Below are positions 46,701-60,329 of a stretch of DNA of 64,000 nt, piece by piece. Numbering within the stretch: the stretch's first letter is position 1; each line of letters opens with the position of its first letter. Both the position numbers and the translations under genes were made by a program. Source of the stretch: Paramarasmius palmivorus (Eukaryota > Basidiomycota > Agaricomycetes > Agaricales > Marasmiaceae); NCBI GenBank assembly GCA_037176845.1, contig JAYKXP010000016.1, positions 310,001-374,000 of the forward strand. Direction: 5' to 3'. A model generated the notes under the pieces. It saw only the letters and a list, made by a program, of their open reading frames with translations. It did not search any database and had not been told where the DNA came from.

Positions 46701-47167
46701 CTAGATGATGTGAGCCAATGATGAGCCACCTCAGATGAACTGGACTCACTCACGGGTTCTCCCAATTAGGTCCTTGCCCAGTGCAACTCAGCGGCGTCAA
46801 CTATCGTGATGTGAGATTGAAATTGGGGATTGGGGGGTCCAAGTGAAACGAAACAATACCTCATCTAGAGGAAATGCTGTTGTGCAATGCATGAGCGGTA
46901 TATTCGAACAGATCGAGCGTCACGCACCAAAGTTCATATAATTGTTGAAGCCATGATACCAAAGTTCGCGAGTCTTTTCGCTAGAGGGATAGTTCAAGGA
47001 AATTGATTCCAAATTGGCGGCGAGATGACGGACCGAGCTGCTAGCTTTCTTTGAGGTGTCCAGGTAGACGAGCTGACAGAAGGTAGTGCTTGAGCTCCCC
47101 GGGTAAAATCGAAGACTTCAATGGCAATAAGCAACAAGCCAGCGAGAGACTCGGGCAGAAAGCGCAT
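43765..47167 (-). CDS. MNL1: ER alpha-mannosidase-like EDEM/HTM1 (GH47) with PA domain
   Basis: EDEM proteins trim mannose from misfolded glycoproteins for ER-associated degradation. Start [20 protein letters not shown] is a signal peptide, probably cut after [14 protein letters not shown] is spliced to [19 protein letters not shown] and [40 protein letters not shown] and [20 protein letters not shown] are GH47 landmarks, as are [20 protein letters not shown] and [19 protein letters not shown]. After the barrel comes a protease-associated (PA) domain with [20 protein letters not shown] and [18 protein letters not shown], seen in EDEM3/Htm1-type proteins. It ends with a polar tail and no KDEL signal. 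About 15 exons. Head to head with IMP4 (111 bp). Confidence 0.9.
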
Positions 47168-47278
47168 AAGGTAGAGGTAAAGGGAAAGGGTGTCGTGGCA
47201 GCTCAGCGCGAGCCGACAACAGTAACATTTCCGCCGGAGTCTTTCCGGCGATCATTTATTTTTTCCACAACGTCCATC
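47168..47278. promoter_or_regulatory. 111-bp divergent promoter with CGG-N7-CCG palindrome
   Basis: Start codons of the EDEM gene and IMP4 are 111 bp apart. At 47232-47250 a perfect inverted repeat CGCCGG-AGTCTTT-CCGGCG occurs. Inverted CGG/CCG triplets are the usual target of Zn2Cys6 dimers. Confidence 0.5.
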
Positions 47279-48467
47279 ATGGTAGGCATCCACTCATATA
47301 TCCCCGTTCATAGTCCTCATAGATGCATAGTTACGACGACAAACTAGGGAAAGGCGCCAATACGTATACGCAAAATCCTTAGAGGCACAGGAGCGGCAGA
47401 CATATGAACGCAAACAGCAATTAAAAGATGCTCTCGCGAGTGGAAAGTCTTTACCGACAGAGCTCAAGAAGGATGCCCGAAAACTAGGACAAGAGCTACA
47501 ATTTGATGAAGCGCAAACAGGTAAGTCAACTATCTCATGCCTTTTTTGCATTGCTGAAGAGGTCTTTAGATCCAACGTCTCACATCGACAGCGAATATTC
47601 GCGAGCCGGAATACAAGACCCAAAGATTGTAATAACAACGTCAAGAGATCCATCCTCTAAACTCCTTCAATTTTCAAAGGTAAGTTACTTGTATATCGCG
47701 TCTTTTCTTGCTGGTTGACCTGCTCAATGAATAGGAAATGAGACTGGTGTTTCCTAATTCACACAGGGTCAACCGAGGAAACTATGTTATGAACGAGTTG
47801 GCAGAAGCTTGTAGAGCAAATGATGTGACCGATTTGATAGTACTTCACGAACATCGCGGCGTTCCTGGTACGTTGCACCCTGTCTATCGACCTCGCAGGA
47901 TAATTCATTGCCATTCCAGATGCTATGATCGTATCTCATTTCCCCCACGGCCCAACAGTCTACTTCACACTAAATAATGTCGCGCTTCGACACGATATTG
48001 CGACGTACAAGGATTCAACGGTCTCCGAACAATATCCCCATCTCATCTTCGAAAATTTTACTTCCAAGCTGGGAGAACGGATACGAGATGTTCTTAAATA
48101 CCTGTTCCCAGTACCAAAGGAAGACAGCAAAAGGGTGATGACATTTGCCAACGAAGATGATTTTATATCCTTTAGACATCACGTCTTCGTCAAGGTAGCC
48201 CAGCAAGTCCAGTTAGCAGAGGTCGGACCACGGTTTGAGATGAAGCGTGAGTTTCAGCCTTACCCATGCTCAACATCTTGACTCAGCTTCCCTTTAGCGT
48301 ATGAGATACGGCAAGGTACCCTGGAACAGTCCGAAGCAGAGCGTGAATGGGTTCTTTCGCATTATTCACGTACAGCAAAGAAACGAAACTTACTTACTGG
48401 TTCGGGATCCTACGCGGCACCCAGACGCTCAAACGCGCCCCCACCAAAGAAAGTGAAGAGACGATAG
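47279..48467 (+). CDS. IMP4: U3 snoRNP protein IMP4 (Brix domain)
   Basis: Imp4 helps pair U3 snoRNA with pre-rRNA in the SSU processome. Exon 1 holds only the ATG (47279-47281). Exon 2 begins [20 protein letters not shown], the standard Imp4 N-terminus. Brix-domain landmarks: [99 protein letters not shown] and [20 protein letters not shown]. It ends in a basic tail [11 protein letters not shown], stop at 48465-48467. Around 300 residues over seven exons. Confidence 0.95.
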
Positions 48468-48548
48468 CCGCACGAGATGGACGCACACACTGTACTATAC
48501 ACTATCATGTATTTGTCTGCATTCAAAAGTATATACAATTGTTCATGA

Positions 48549-50224
48549 TTAATCGACGGACAATTTCTTGTCCACATCTGCATAACCTTCGAAAAGAGAC
48601 TCAAAAAGGTCGATACAGTTCTGTACATCGCTAGAGGCACAAGTCATCAGTAAGCTAGAAACACACCACTTGTTCAAGAGCTTACCCAGATCCTGCCGTT
48701 TCCCTGATGGAGTGCATCGAAAGCATTGGCGCCCCAACATCAACAGTTTTTACACCAATGGTGCTCAAATGTGGTCCGACGGTTGAACCACAAGCCATAT
48801 CATTCCTAACTTCGAACTCTTGAACTGAACCTCCTTTCCTCTCGATCAACTTCTTGACGATGAAGGAACCAATGGCGTCTGAGGTGTAACGTTGCTTCGC
48901 ATTGGTCTTGATGACCTGTAATACATCTTCAGTGGCTGATCAGCACACCAAGACAGCTAGATCGTACCATTCCGGCGTTGATGTGAGGTCGATGATTATC
49001 TTCGTGTTTTGAACTATAGTTGGGGTGTACTGCGTGCCCCATGTCGCATGAAAGAAGGAAGGATCTATCGATGCTCTGGGCCAGTGTTTCCGGAGTTGGC
49101 GACAAGCGAGACAACAGAGACGGAACGAGGTTTGCTTCGGCACCAGTGCTAGAAACGCTGCCAACTTCTTCATGGTTGAAGAGGGCTATCGCGTTTACAT
49201 TTCCTTCAAGTGTCGGGAAGAGTTTGGATGAAGCGGAGTTAACGAGGGCCTCTACAGCACAATACGAGGAAAATTGGTTGTCCATGCGGGGTGCAAAAAT
49301 GAATTCATTGTTGATTCCCCCCAGAGATGCTGGCTGAACATCGTATAGATGTAGCTCAAAGTCATGAATCTCTTCTGGTGCAACAGAAAGTTCTTCGGAC
49401 AACAGAGCCAGGAGAGCCGAGTGGTGGTTTTCCTGAATACTGGTAGCCGACGATGATTGCTTTGGGGACTCGGTTGGAGCATTCAGCTGTGAGGCAACAA
49501 GCCCGAGAATTGGAGAAAACTCGGTTTCCTGATTAAATTTGAATGATTCGTTCACGTTCCTGTCGACTGTCACCAGACGATCAGCGGAGTCAAGGGCACA
49601 CGAGCTATGGGAGACGCACGGTGGATCGCAAGAGTGGGAATGCGGAGTACAGGTCGGTCAATTTTGACCAATCGAGAAGTAAAGTTACCGGATTTATCGG
49701 CCGTAACGACTCTGCCAGCCAAGGACAGATCTAAGCACATACTGAATACCTGCCCACCGGAAAATAGCTGTAGACAATTTACCTCTATCAAACCAAGAAT
49801 GCCAAATGCCACCACCGTACGTCTCAATAGAGACTTGCAAATAGCCAACCTTCTCTCGCTTGGAAATAGGCCTGACCCTCAGATTTGGGCTGTCAACATG
49901 GGTTGCAACGATGCTGATTCCCGTTCCAGGCTTCCACTGTTGAGGAAGAGTGAATGCGATGAGACAAGATTGGTTGCGCGTGAAGTAGTATTTTCCGCCA
50001 GATCGGAGCTCCTTATCCCATGCGTCGGCTTCCCTTAGCTAGAGATACAACAATGAGTAGACATGTACATACTTTAACGATCAGCTACATACCTTTTGGA
50101 ATCCTGCTCTATCGAGTAGCTGTGAGGCATTATGAACGGCATGGAATGGAGTCGGAGAGCCATTGACAAAGTTTAGAAGTCGAGTAGCTGCCTCTGGTGC
50201 GGCGGGGAATCGCATCATGGTCAT
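48549..50224 (-). CDS. APE4: Aspartyl aminopeptidase (M18 family)
   Basis: M18 metallo-aminopeptidases remove N-terminal Asp/Glu; fungal members are cytosolic or vacuolar (Ape4/Lap4). Start MTMMRFPAAPEAATRLLNFV; NGSPTPFHAVHNASQLLDRA; metal-site motifs ATHVDSPNLRVRPISKREKV, ALFNHEEVGSVSSTGAEANL, FIFAPRMDNQFSSYCAVEAL and SCDMGHAVHPNYSSKHEDNH; RNDMACGSTVGPHLSTIGVK and APMLSMHSIRE at the C-terminus, ending VDKKLSVD. All expected His/Asp/Glu ligands are visible. Around 490 residues in about eight exons. No N-terminal propeptide of the Lap4 type is seen, so the cytosolic/Ape4-like form is favoured. Confidence 0.92.
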
Positions 50225-50334
50225 CAAGGGGAGAGGCAAGATTTGGATTGCCCAAAATGTCAACTGGTCCACTGCATTCGGAAACCTAACTCTCACGATT
50301 CCAAAATTTTTACCATCACCACAACTCTGAATTT

Positions 50335-53300
50335 ATGGTTCAGAGTTACTTGAGGCATGGCCCTACACAGGTGAGAGCTCATATTTTCCGTAACCTGGCG
50401 CCTTTTCTGAATCGTGAATTTGCTAGGCTTTTGGAGTCGTGTGTAGCGCGTCCTCTAATTCAGTCTATGACGGAAAATCGGCCTATGTGCCTGCTCTCGA
50501 AGATGTGTTGGTTTGGGATGTAAAAAAGGGCGTCATGGTGTGTGCTTCCTATTTCTTGGCCTGGATCCTAGCTTACATCCTGCTAGCTCTCGATGTGGCA
50601 TGAAACTGGTCATCGCGCAGAAGTCACTTGCATACTTCGTTCACCCAAGGAGAACATCTTTGCCGTTGGTTATGCTGATGGCTCCATTCGACTCTGGGAT
50701 GCATCCTCAGGATCAGTGGTTACAACATTCAATGGTCATAAGAAATCTGTAACAGCCCTCGCCTTCAATGAGCAAGGAACTCAGCTGGCTTCTGGCTCAC
50801 AGGATACTGACCTCATCGTGTGGGATGTTGTCGGAGAGGCAGGTCTATACAGGCGAGTCTTCTGGATGTGTCCTCTTTCTCTCTTTTGATAACTCGAAAT
50901 GGATAGGTTGAGAGGTCACCGCGACCAAGTTACCTGTATCAAGTTTTTGCCTTCCCTTGCCGATCTCCCTTCCACTTCGACCTCATCCGGTTCGGGCATG
51001 CTTCTTACGACTTCCAAGGATACTTTTATGAAACTTTGGGACCTTTCTACACAACACTGTATTCAGACTGTTGTTGCACATCGCGCAGACGTCTGGTCAC
51101 TGGACGTAGACGTTGACCAAGATCTCATATTTACTGGGAGCGGCGACGGTGAGGTCAAGGCGTGGAAAATGGACCGTGAGGTGCTCTCTGGTGGTCTGAA
51201 GGAGACAGAGACTGGGGAGGTATGTTAGCCTTCCCATTTCACGTGCTTAGTGAGCTCAGATAGAGTCTCTAGATCGCCAAAGCAATTCACCCTATTGCAG
51301 CTCTTCCACTCTCTGCCAGACATCGAGTGTCACAGATTTCCTTCAACCATCAACATCCGTTCCTTGCCGTCCAGTCTCATGATCGGTCAGTGGAGATATT
51401 CAGAATTCGCACCGAGGAAGAGATTCGTAAGAAGCGGCTTCGACGCAAGAAGAGAGCAAAAGAAAAGAAGGAGAAGGAGCAAAAAGATAAAGGGTCCGGT
51501 CAAGAGCACGAGCAAGATGGTGCCGAAGGGGACGAGGAAATCAGTTTGGTTGACTTGTTCACCCCCCATGCCATTGTCCGCGCCAGTGGCAAAATCCGGT
51601 CTTTCGAATTTGGGCCTCTCAATGCCTCAAAATCTCATATACAGGTAACCATATCTTTCTCTTACTTTGGTTGTGATCGGATTGATCATACTTTCACAGC
51701 TGTTCACCGCCCTATCAAGCAATGCGCTCGAGGTGTACTCCGTCCCACTTCCCACCAAATCAAAAGATACGCTTCCTGAACCCAGTCGAGTGTACTCAGT
51801 CGATCTTCCAGGGCATCGAGCGGACGTGCGCACTCTGAGCTTGAGCTCGGATGACCAATTACTAGCTTCTGCATCTAACGGTATGCTGTGTTTAATCATA
51901 TTCTAAGCCGCCTTCGCCTTACCCTAGTCGCTAGGCTCTCTCAAGATTTGGAACATGAAAACGACAGCATGCATCAGGACCATGGAGTGCGGCTCTGCTA
52001 TTTGCAGCACTTTTTTGCCGGGTGACAGACACGTCCGTCATTCATCAGACCTGTAGACATCCACCAACTGACCACATCTCTAGGTCGCCGTCGGAATGAA
52101 GTCAGGAGAAATCAATGTCTACGACGTTGCATCGTCCACTTTGATACAGTCCATTCAAGCCCACACTGGCGCTGTGTGGTCTCTCCATATTCGGCCGGAT
52201 GGCACGGCTATGGTGAGTGGGAGTGCCGATAAGGATGTCAAATTTTGGGAGTTTCATTACAAAGAGGCAGACGAAGAAAGCGTGAGTGGCTACTCCAGAA
52301 AGCTTCAAGTGACGTGCTAAGTTGTCCTACAGGCACAAAGTGGTCGGACACTATCCCTAGTGCATTACCGTACACTCAAGATGACGGACGATGTCTTGTC
52401 TGTGAGATTCAGTCCAAATGGCAAACTCCTTGCGGTGGCACTTCTTGATTCAACGGTCAAAGTCTTCTATCAAGATACTCTCAAATTCTTTTTGTCGCTC
52501 TATGGGCATAAGGTATGACTCGAACTTCGTAATATAACCCGCTTACACTTCTCAATAGCTTCCTGTCCTCTCCATGGACATATCATCGGATTCAAAGCTT
52601 ATCGTAACTTGTTCTGCGGATAAAAACGTCAAAATTTGGGGGCTTGATTTCGGCGATTGTCATAAGTCGATATTTGCGCACGAGGAGTCGATCATGCAGG
52701 TGGCGTTCGAAAAGGATTCCCACTACTTTTGGACCGTGAGCAAGGACAAGACGGTCAAATACTGGGACGGAGACAAGGTAGCTATTACATAATCCTTCGC
52801 TACCCACTTGCTAACGCCCCCGTCATTAGTTTGAGAATATTCAACGCCTAGAGGGACATCACGGAGAAATCTGGGCACTAGCACTCAGCCATCATGGAAA
52901 CTTCGTTGTCACTGGTTCGCATGACAAATCCATTCGTGTTTGGGAAAAACTTGACGAACCGGTAGGTCATTGTCATCTGTGCTTGTCGTCTATTTACTCA
53001 AGAGGCAAACTTTAGTTATTCCTCGAAGAGGAACGAGAGAAAGAGCTGGAAGAGATATACGAGCGCGGCGTGGCAGAGAGCCTCAATCAACCGGGCCCCC
53101 AGACTGGTTCGGAAGCACCCAACGAGGTTACTGGTGTCAGTAAACAAACAACGGAGACTCTCATGGCCGGTGAACGTATCATTGAAGCTTTAGATCTTGC
53201 TGACGGCGAAAGGGAAGCCTTCCGACAATACGAGGAGTCGATATCGCGGCTATCAAAAGACGATGCAATGAAGTTGCAGCCACCTCCCAGGAATCCTGTA

Positions 53301-53798
53301 CTTGCGGCGTATGACCTTGAGCCCGAGGCATGGGTTCTCCGAGTAGTCGAGAAGATAGCTAGTACCGCTCTGCAGGATGCTCTCTTGGTATTGCCTTTCG
53401 ATAAGGTCGTGTCCCTCATGCAGTATCTAAATATCTGGACACAAAAGGTGTGTACTTGCGCCATGCACTTGTGTTCGTATTTCTCACGACTAGAACAGAA
53501 CTGGAATATACCGCTAGTGTCGCGGATAACCTTCTTCCTGCTCAAGACTCACCACCATCAGATCGTGGCAAATAGAATCATGCGAACATCCCTCATCCCC
53601 CTCCGAAAGCACCTAAGATCAGCGTTACAACGCCAGAAAGATATGATGGGATATAATTTAGCTGCCCTGCAATACCTTCGACAGCGAAATGACCACGAGC
53701 GGACCGCACAATTTTACGAAGAGGAGCTCGATGAGGAACAGGTTCGCGTCAAAATCTCCGAGGGAAAGAAACGGAAAAGGGTCAATCTCAAGGCATAA
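50335..53798 (+). CDS. UTP12: SSU processome WD40 protein UTP12 (DIP2/WDR3)
   Basis: Utp12 belongs to the UTP-B subcomplex of the SSU processome with Utp1, Utp13 and others. Start [12 protein letters not shown] is spliced to [20 protein letters not shown], the diagnostic N-terminus. Two tandem propellers follow, with WD repeats such as [80 protein letters not shown] and [21 protein letters not shown] charged [20 protein letters not shown] insert lies between repeats. The Utp12 helical domain follows ([37 protein letters not shown]) and the protein ends [11 protein letters not shown]. About 940 residues, many exons. It lies 110 bp from the M18 gene start. Confidence 0.95.
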
Positions 53799-53902
53799 AA
53801 GCGTAGTTTGTCATCGATACAAAGGATGTGAGGTGATAATACAAAAGTTGTTATACAAATCTAGGGTCAGGAAGGGAAACGGAGTCTAGTTACTGTAAGG
53901 TA

Positions 53903-54869
53903 TCAGGCTTTTGGTCCCCAAAGATTCTCGAGCCTATATTGCGAGTCAGTGTATGCAATGTAGTTGACTAGAAACTCTGTACTGACCAAGTTCCGGGGTC
54001 AGTTGCGAGTCTCATTTGCACCGTAAGGGTGCCGACATCCAGATCCGCTAGGCTCTTGAAAGCTGATTTCGTCAAATCGACGTGTTTTGAATCTGGAGCA
54101 CATCCGGCGCAAGTATCAACTACTCTGACAAAAATGCAGGTGTGTGGCCCATTGCATACTACGTGCCCAGAATCCGTTAGTGTATCCATTTCACGCATAA
54201 AGAAAGAAAACGACTGACGCTCAATGAACTTAAAACATTGTGGTTTATTGAGCCATCCCTGCAAGGTTAGTGCGCAGACGAAAGCAGCATCCTGCGAGCA
54301 TCAATGTCAGGTTCAATTCTGTAGACCTTCGAGCAACTGACTGTGGGTGTCCATACATCGCTGGACCAGCAGCTGGGATTCTTGAGATCCTGACCATCAT
54401 ACCTACGTAACTGCTCAGCAAAATAATCGCGTTCTAGCAATATGCCTAACCAAGTGATCGTGACGCCTTGTGGTTGACCAATGCCTTTTAGTTCTTCGCC
54501 TAGCTTCGAAATAGCACCAGTGACGTTGACAGCCGCTGCTTGAAGGTTTGCTTTTCCTTTAGTGTTGTGTGTCTTGGTCTTGGTCTTGGATTTCTTTCCT
54601 TGATTATTTTTTGATGTATGTTCCTTCGTATGCGATCGTGCTTCGAGATGTTTTTGCGAGTCTGGGAGATGGGTGTATGAAAGGCGATTCGAAATATTCA
54701 CAGAGGTCCAGCCATCTCGAGCTTCAAAGGTGTAAGAGTGTCCGAGCGAATGGGGCGTAGTATAGAATGAATGAGCGTTTTCGGTAGGAATCGCCAGAAC
54801 AGATATGACACGAAATAGGCAGAGAAACAGAGAAATAGCTCTGAGAGCGTTATAGACAGCGAAGGGCAT
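53903..54869 (-). CDS. Secreted double-psi beta-barrel protein (expansin/loosenin-like)
   Basis: Signal peptide MPFAVYNALRAISLFLCLFR followed by VISVLA. A polar linker (residues about 40-130) rich in Lys, Thr, Ser and Asn (KNNQGKKSKTKTKTHNTKGK) precedes a DPBB domain: RYDGQDLKNPSCWSSDVWTP, DAAFVCALTLQGWLNKPQCF, CNGPHTCIFVRVVDTCAGCA and SKHVDLTKSAFKSLADLDVG, ending LENLWGPKA. The VDTCAGC...HVDLT block is typical of fungal RlpA-like/loosenin proteins that loosen cellulose or chitin without hydrolysis. Four exons, about 270 residues. The start codon was chosen to give the signal peptide; the frame extends further upstream. Head to head with the Zn2Cys6 gene (122 bp). Confidence 0.82.
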
Positions 54870-54991
54870 GCTGAGAACTTCAAAGATGATGGCGGTTGAG
54901 AACGACCTCGGCAGTTGGGCGCTTACTCGTGGTACTCGTGGGACTCGTGAAGTCATGTTTCCTTGTCACCCTCGCCGTCTCTCTTACTTTC

Positions 54992-57900
54992 ATGCCTCCG
55001 GACACTTCCCAGTCGAAACGTTCAGCCAGAAAACCATCGCATGAAGATGACCTGGAGAATCGACGTTCTAGAGGAGAGGTGAAGCCCCCAGTCCGTCATT
55101 TTCATGCGCCTGATCCGAACAATTGTGCCAAGTAGATTTCATGCGCTGAATGTCGGCGGTATTTCGCAACCCTGGATATCCTTTCCTTGCTCCTGATTTT
55201 CCAGTAGACTCAAGCTGAAGTGCGACAAGAGGATTCCATGTAGTACATGTGGTAGGATCCAAGCCTCTACTATTCAAGAAATACGAATAACTGTTCAATA
55301 AAGTACGACGCGGTTGTCCCTCAATATGTCCCAACGGATGTCTATCTTCTGGTCACGGCACTCGGTGCGTTTTCTCTTGTTATGCTAAGGTACTGGCTGA
55401 TTACATGCTAGCTTTGTGCTAGCCGATACATCAGAACTCCACACAAAAATTGCAGAAATGGGCAAGCGAATTCGAGAGCTCGAAGATGCGTTAGCAATCT
55501 CACACTCCGGCACTTCCAACGAACCACATCCACTGCTCAGAGACGAATTACTATACATCAAATATGGTCCGGAGACTAACATTACAGCTCCAAAGGAGAG
55601 AAGACGCGATCCACCCTCGGAAATGTTGGATGCATTGGGTACTCTGACCGTCGGGGGGCCTGAAGAAGCGAAATATTTTGGGCGATCTGCCGGTCCAGAG
55701 GTGCTTTTTGTTCATTTGCTGAGTTGAAATAGGCTGACTGTTGCTGTAGATGATGCTGCTGGTAGTTTCTTTTTTTGACCGCAGAACGACCTACCCTCAC
55801 GCTACATTAGACCGGCGCAGACATGGAGGAAGCCCCAGACATAGATGAAATCTCAACCACTCTCAAAGTCGACGCCGAGATACTACATCTTTCGAAGATT
55901 TTCCCGGTCAACTTTGACGACAAACAATCACGCATTCTGAAGGTTCTTTATGGGTACCTTCCCGAACAACCGCGGGCATGGTCTCTATGTGAGGCATACT
56001 TAGAACATACGTCATGGCAATTCGCCCCCATTCGCCGAGAAGAACTCATAAACGATGTACTCGTTCCGGTCTATAGAGGCTTAAAGGAAGGTCAAGCTCA
56101 CGAAACTATAGCTTCGCCTCATAGGCTGGCGGTCTTGTTTATGGTACTCGCTCAAGGTGCACTGGTTGACCTGACTCTCGAGCAAAGTACGACTCGTTTT
56201 CATATAGGTCAACTGGTCGATAACCAAGGTCATCAGATTCTACAGAAGCAGAAGATTACTTCCATCTTAGTCGGGCAGCTTTATCGCTTCGTTCCGTTTT
56301 TGACTCTCCGGAAGTCGCGACAGTGCAAGCAGTAGTCCTCGTCGCTTCTTATTACAGCATGGCCGGAAAGAGATATACTATGGACAGCACAGTGAGTAGT
56401 GTCCACTGACACGAGACGCTTTTAATGTGATTGTTATGCAAGTGGAACATGATATCCCTTGGATGTAAACTTGCACAAGGCGTGAGTTGCAACATCCAGT
56501 ATGGCGTACAAGAATCTGATCCATTTTGCGAAGCTCGGACTACGTTGGTCTACCTCTGTGCTTATGGCTTATTGTCGACTTAATTGCATATTCAGATCGT
56601 GATAGTGCACGATGGCACTTGGATGCAAAGACAGTTCAGAGAAGACGGCAGTTGTTTTGGGAGCTACATAGCTGTGAAGTTGTTTATGTGGGTATATTAC
56701 CAGAAAACGAATTCTCGTTTGTGGACTGATTTTCTTTCTTGACAGAGTATCTCTATTGGACGACCATCGGCGATACGCATGTCATATGTTGATTGTGAGT
56801 TTCCAGCTGACGAAGAAGGGCTCATGGATAAGGACGGGAATCCCTTAATTGGATGTAAGTTTTTTTTATACCTTGAAACGCAGAAAGAGATCAATAACAG
56901 CTGTCAGTCTACCAGTTGAAATATGAGTTTTGCAGAGATATAACTTTGCAATTAACTGAGCTTACTCTCAGCGCAACTCCTCCAGGATATGACACTATAC
57001 TGGATCTTGATCGTCAAGTCAGGGAGAAAATTCTCCCACCTCACCTCAATACATTCATGGATATCAGCGATCCACGTTTTACGCCAAGTACATACATGCG
57101 TGGATGTCTCCTTGGTCAATACAAATCAGTTGGTAAGTAATTCGTACTGGTGGAAGGTGTCCCTGATTCGATGCTTTTCAGTACTCCTATATATCCACCG
57201 CACCTACTTTACTCAAGCTATCCTGGATGACCCTGTGAATCCCCTTCGAAGCCGGTATGCTCCATCATTCCTTGCTGCCTATCGTTGCGCATCGGGAATC
57301 ATTCAAGCCTGCCTCAATCACTACGAACGGCTTCCCGAACTTTGTACTCGATGGTGGAGCACTTGGACACATTGTATGCAAATTGATCGATTTGAGCTAA
57401 ACCTTTTTCTAAACCCTGTACAGTATTTTCAGCAGCAGTCAGTGAATCAAGTTATCTCGCGTGTACCTACCTAACAAAAGCATCACAGCTCGTAGTGGGG
57501 ATAACAGTTGCGCGATCGCCTGCGTCAGTCATCACGCCTCATGCATTCGTGGACCTAGGCTTGGCTTGTGAACTGTTCGAGAAAGGTGCACCAGATACTC
57601 GACGGGCTCGTGTTGCTTCGGTAGATGGCCATTCTTCTTGCGTTCTCGGCTGCTACTTATGACTTTCTCGGTCCAGCGGATCTTGCGTAGACTACGCGAT
57701 AAAGCCTACGAGGTGTATTCCCAGCACAAGAGTGGCGGCTCTCTCCCTACCACCTCATCAATCGGACACGACGATGAACTAGCTCATTTTGACGGACGGA
57801 CAAAGGTTGTATTTAGCAAGCTCATGGCTACCAAGTTCGGGCGCCCATCTCCTCGTCCTATGGCGCCTAGTTCCTCTGCCATCCAGGAAGACAACACTAT

Positions 57901-58264
57901 TCTCACTGATGCACATCCCTCTCTCGTTGAATATCTTTCATCTCTACCATCTCCAGAGTACTCTCAAGGGTTGTTACCAAACAGCTCGCACTATCATGGG
58001 CAACTTCTGTATCAGAATGACGCCATGCACACATCCCCGGGTTTGCCGGCTCGCCAATCATACGAGGATCAGCCGGCCGTAGATGGTGGAAGCCAGTATC
58101 TGACAAGTACGGACACCGGTAGCATAGCCAATGACTTGGGAGCCTCACCTGAGGGTTTTGCAGACCTCGAGGTGATGTTATCGATGGGGAGCACAGGGAT
58201 CGACGCACAATGGAATTCTTTCATGAGGGACTTGGGGATTTTGGATGCAAGCCAGGGTTATTAG
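54992..58264 (+). CDS. Zn2Cys6 transcription factor with fungal-specific regulatory domain
   Basis: Start MPPDTSQSKRSARKPSHEDD. The binuclear zinc cluster is split over four exons and reads CAECRRLKLKCDKRIPCSTC, then VRRGCPSICPNG, with all six cysteines. The linker CLSSGHGTRFVLADTSELHT is common in agaricomycete regulators, followed by a coiled coil EMGKRIRELEDALA for dimerisation. The middle domain (Fungal_trans) includes the characteristic GRPSAIRMSYVDCEFP, YQLKYEFCRDITLQLTELTL and LLYIHRTYFTQAILDDPVNP. The C-terminus is Ser/Pro-rich and ends LGILDASQGY. About 850 residues. Target genes unknown; it shares a promoter with the expansin-like gene. Confidence 0.88.
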
Positions 58265-58424
58265 TACCGTGGGGTGTTGTTCTATTATGTTTGTACCATG
58301 TAGGGTAGAGTAAATCTTCCGGGCCGGAACGATAATTATGACTCGGCGTTCCGGGTCTTCCTATAAAATATAAAATGTCAGTCGGTTTTCCGAATCTTCA
58401 GGGCTTCCCTCTTGACACTTAGAC

Positions 58425-60269
<1,845 letters not shown>

Positions 60270-60329
60270 ATTTCTGCATTTACAGTGCAATTTCAACATA
60301 TGGACCCATCCATAGAATATGTCCATGGC

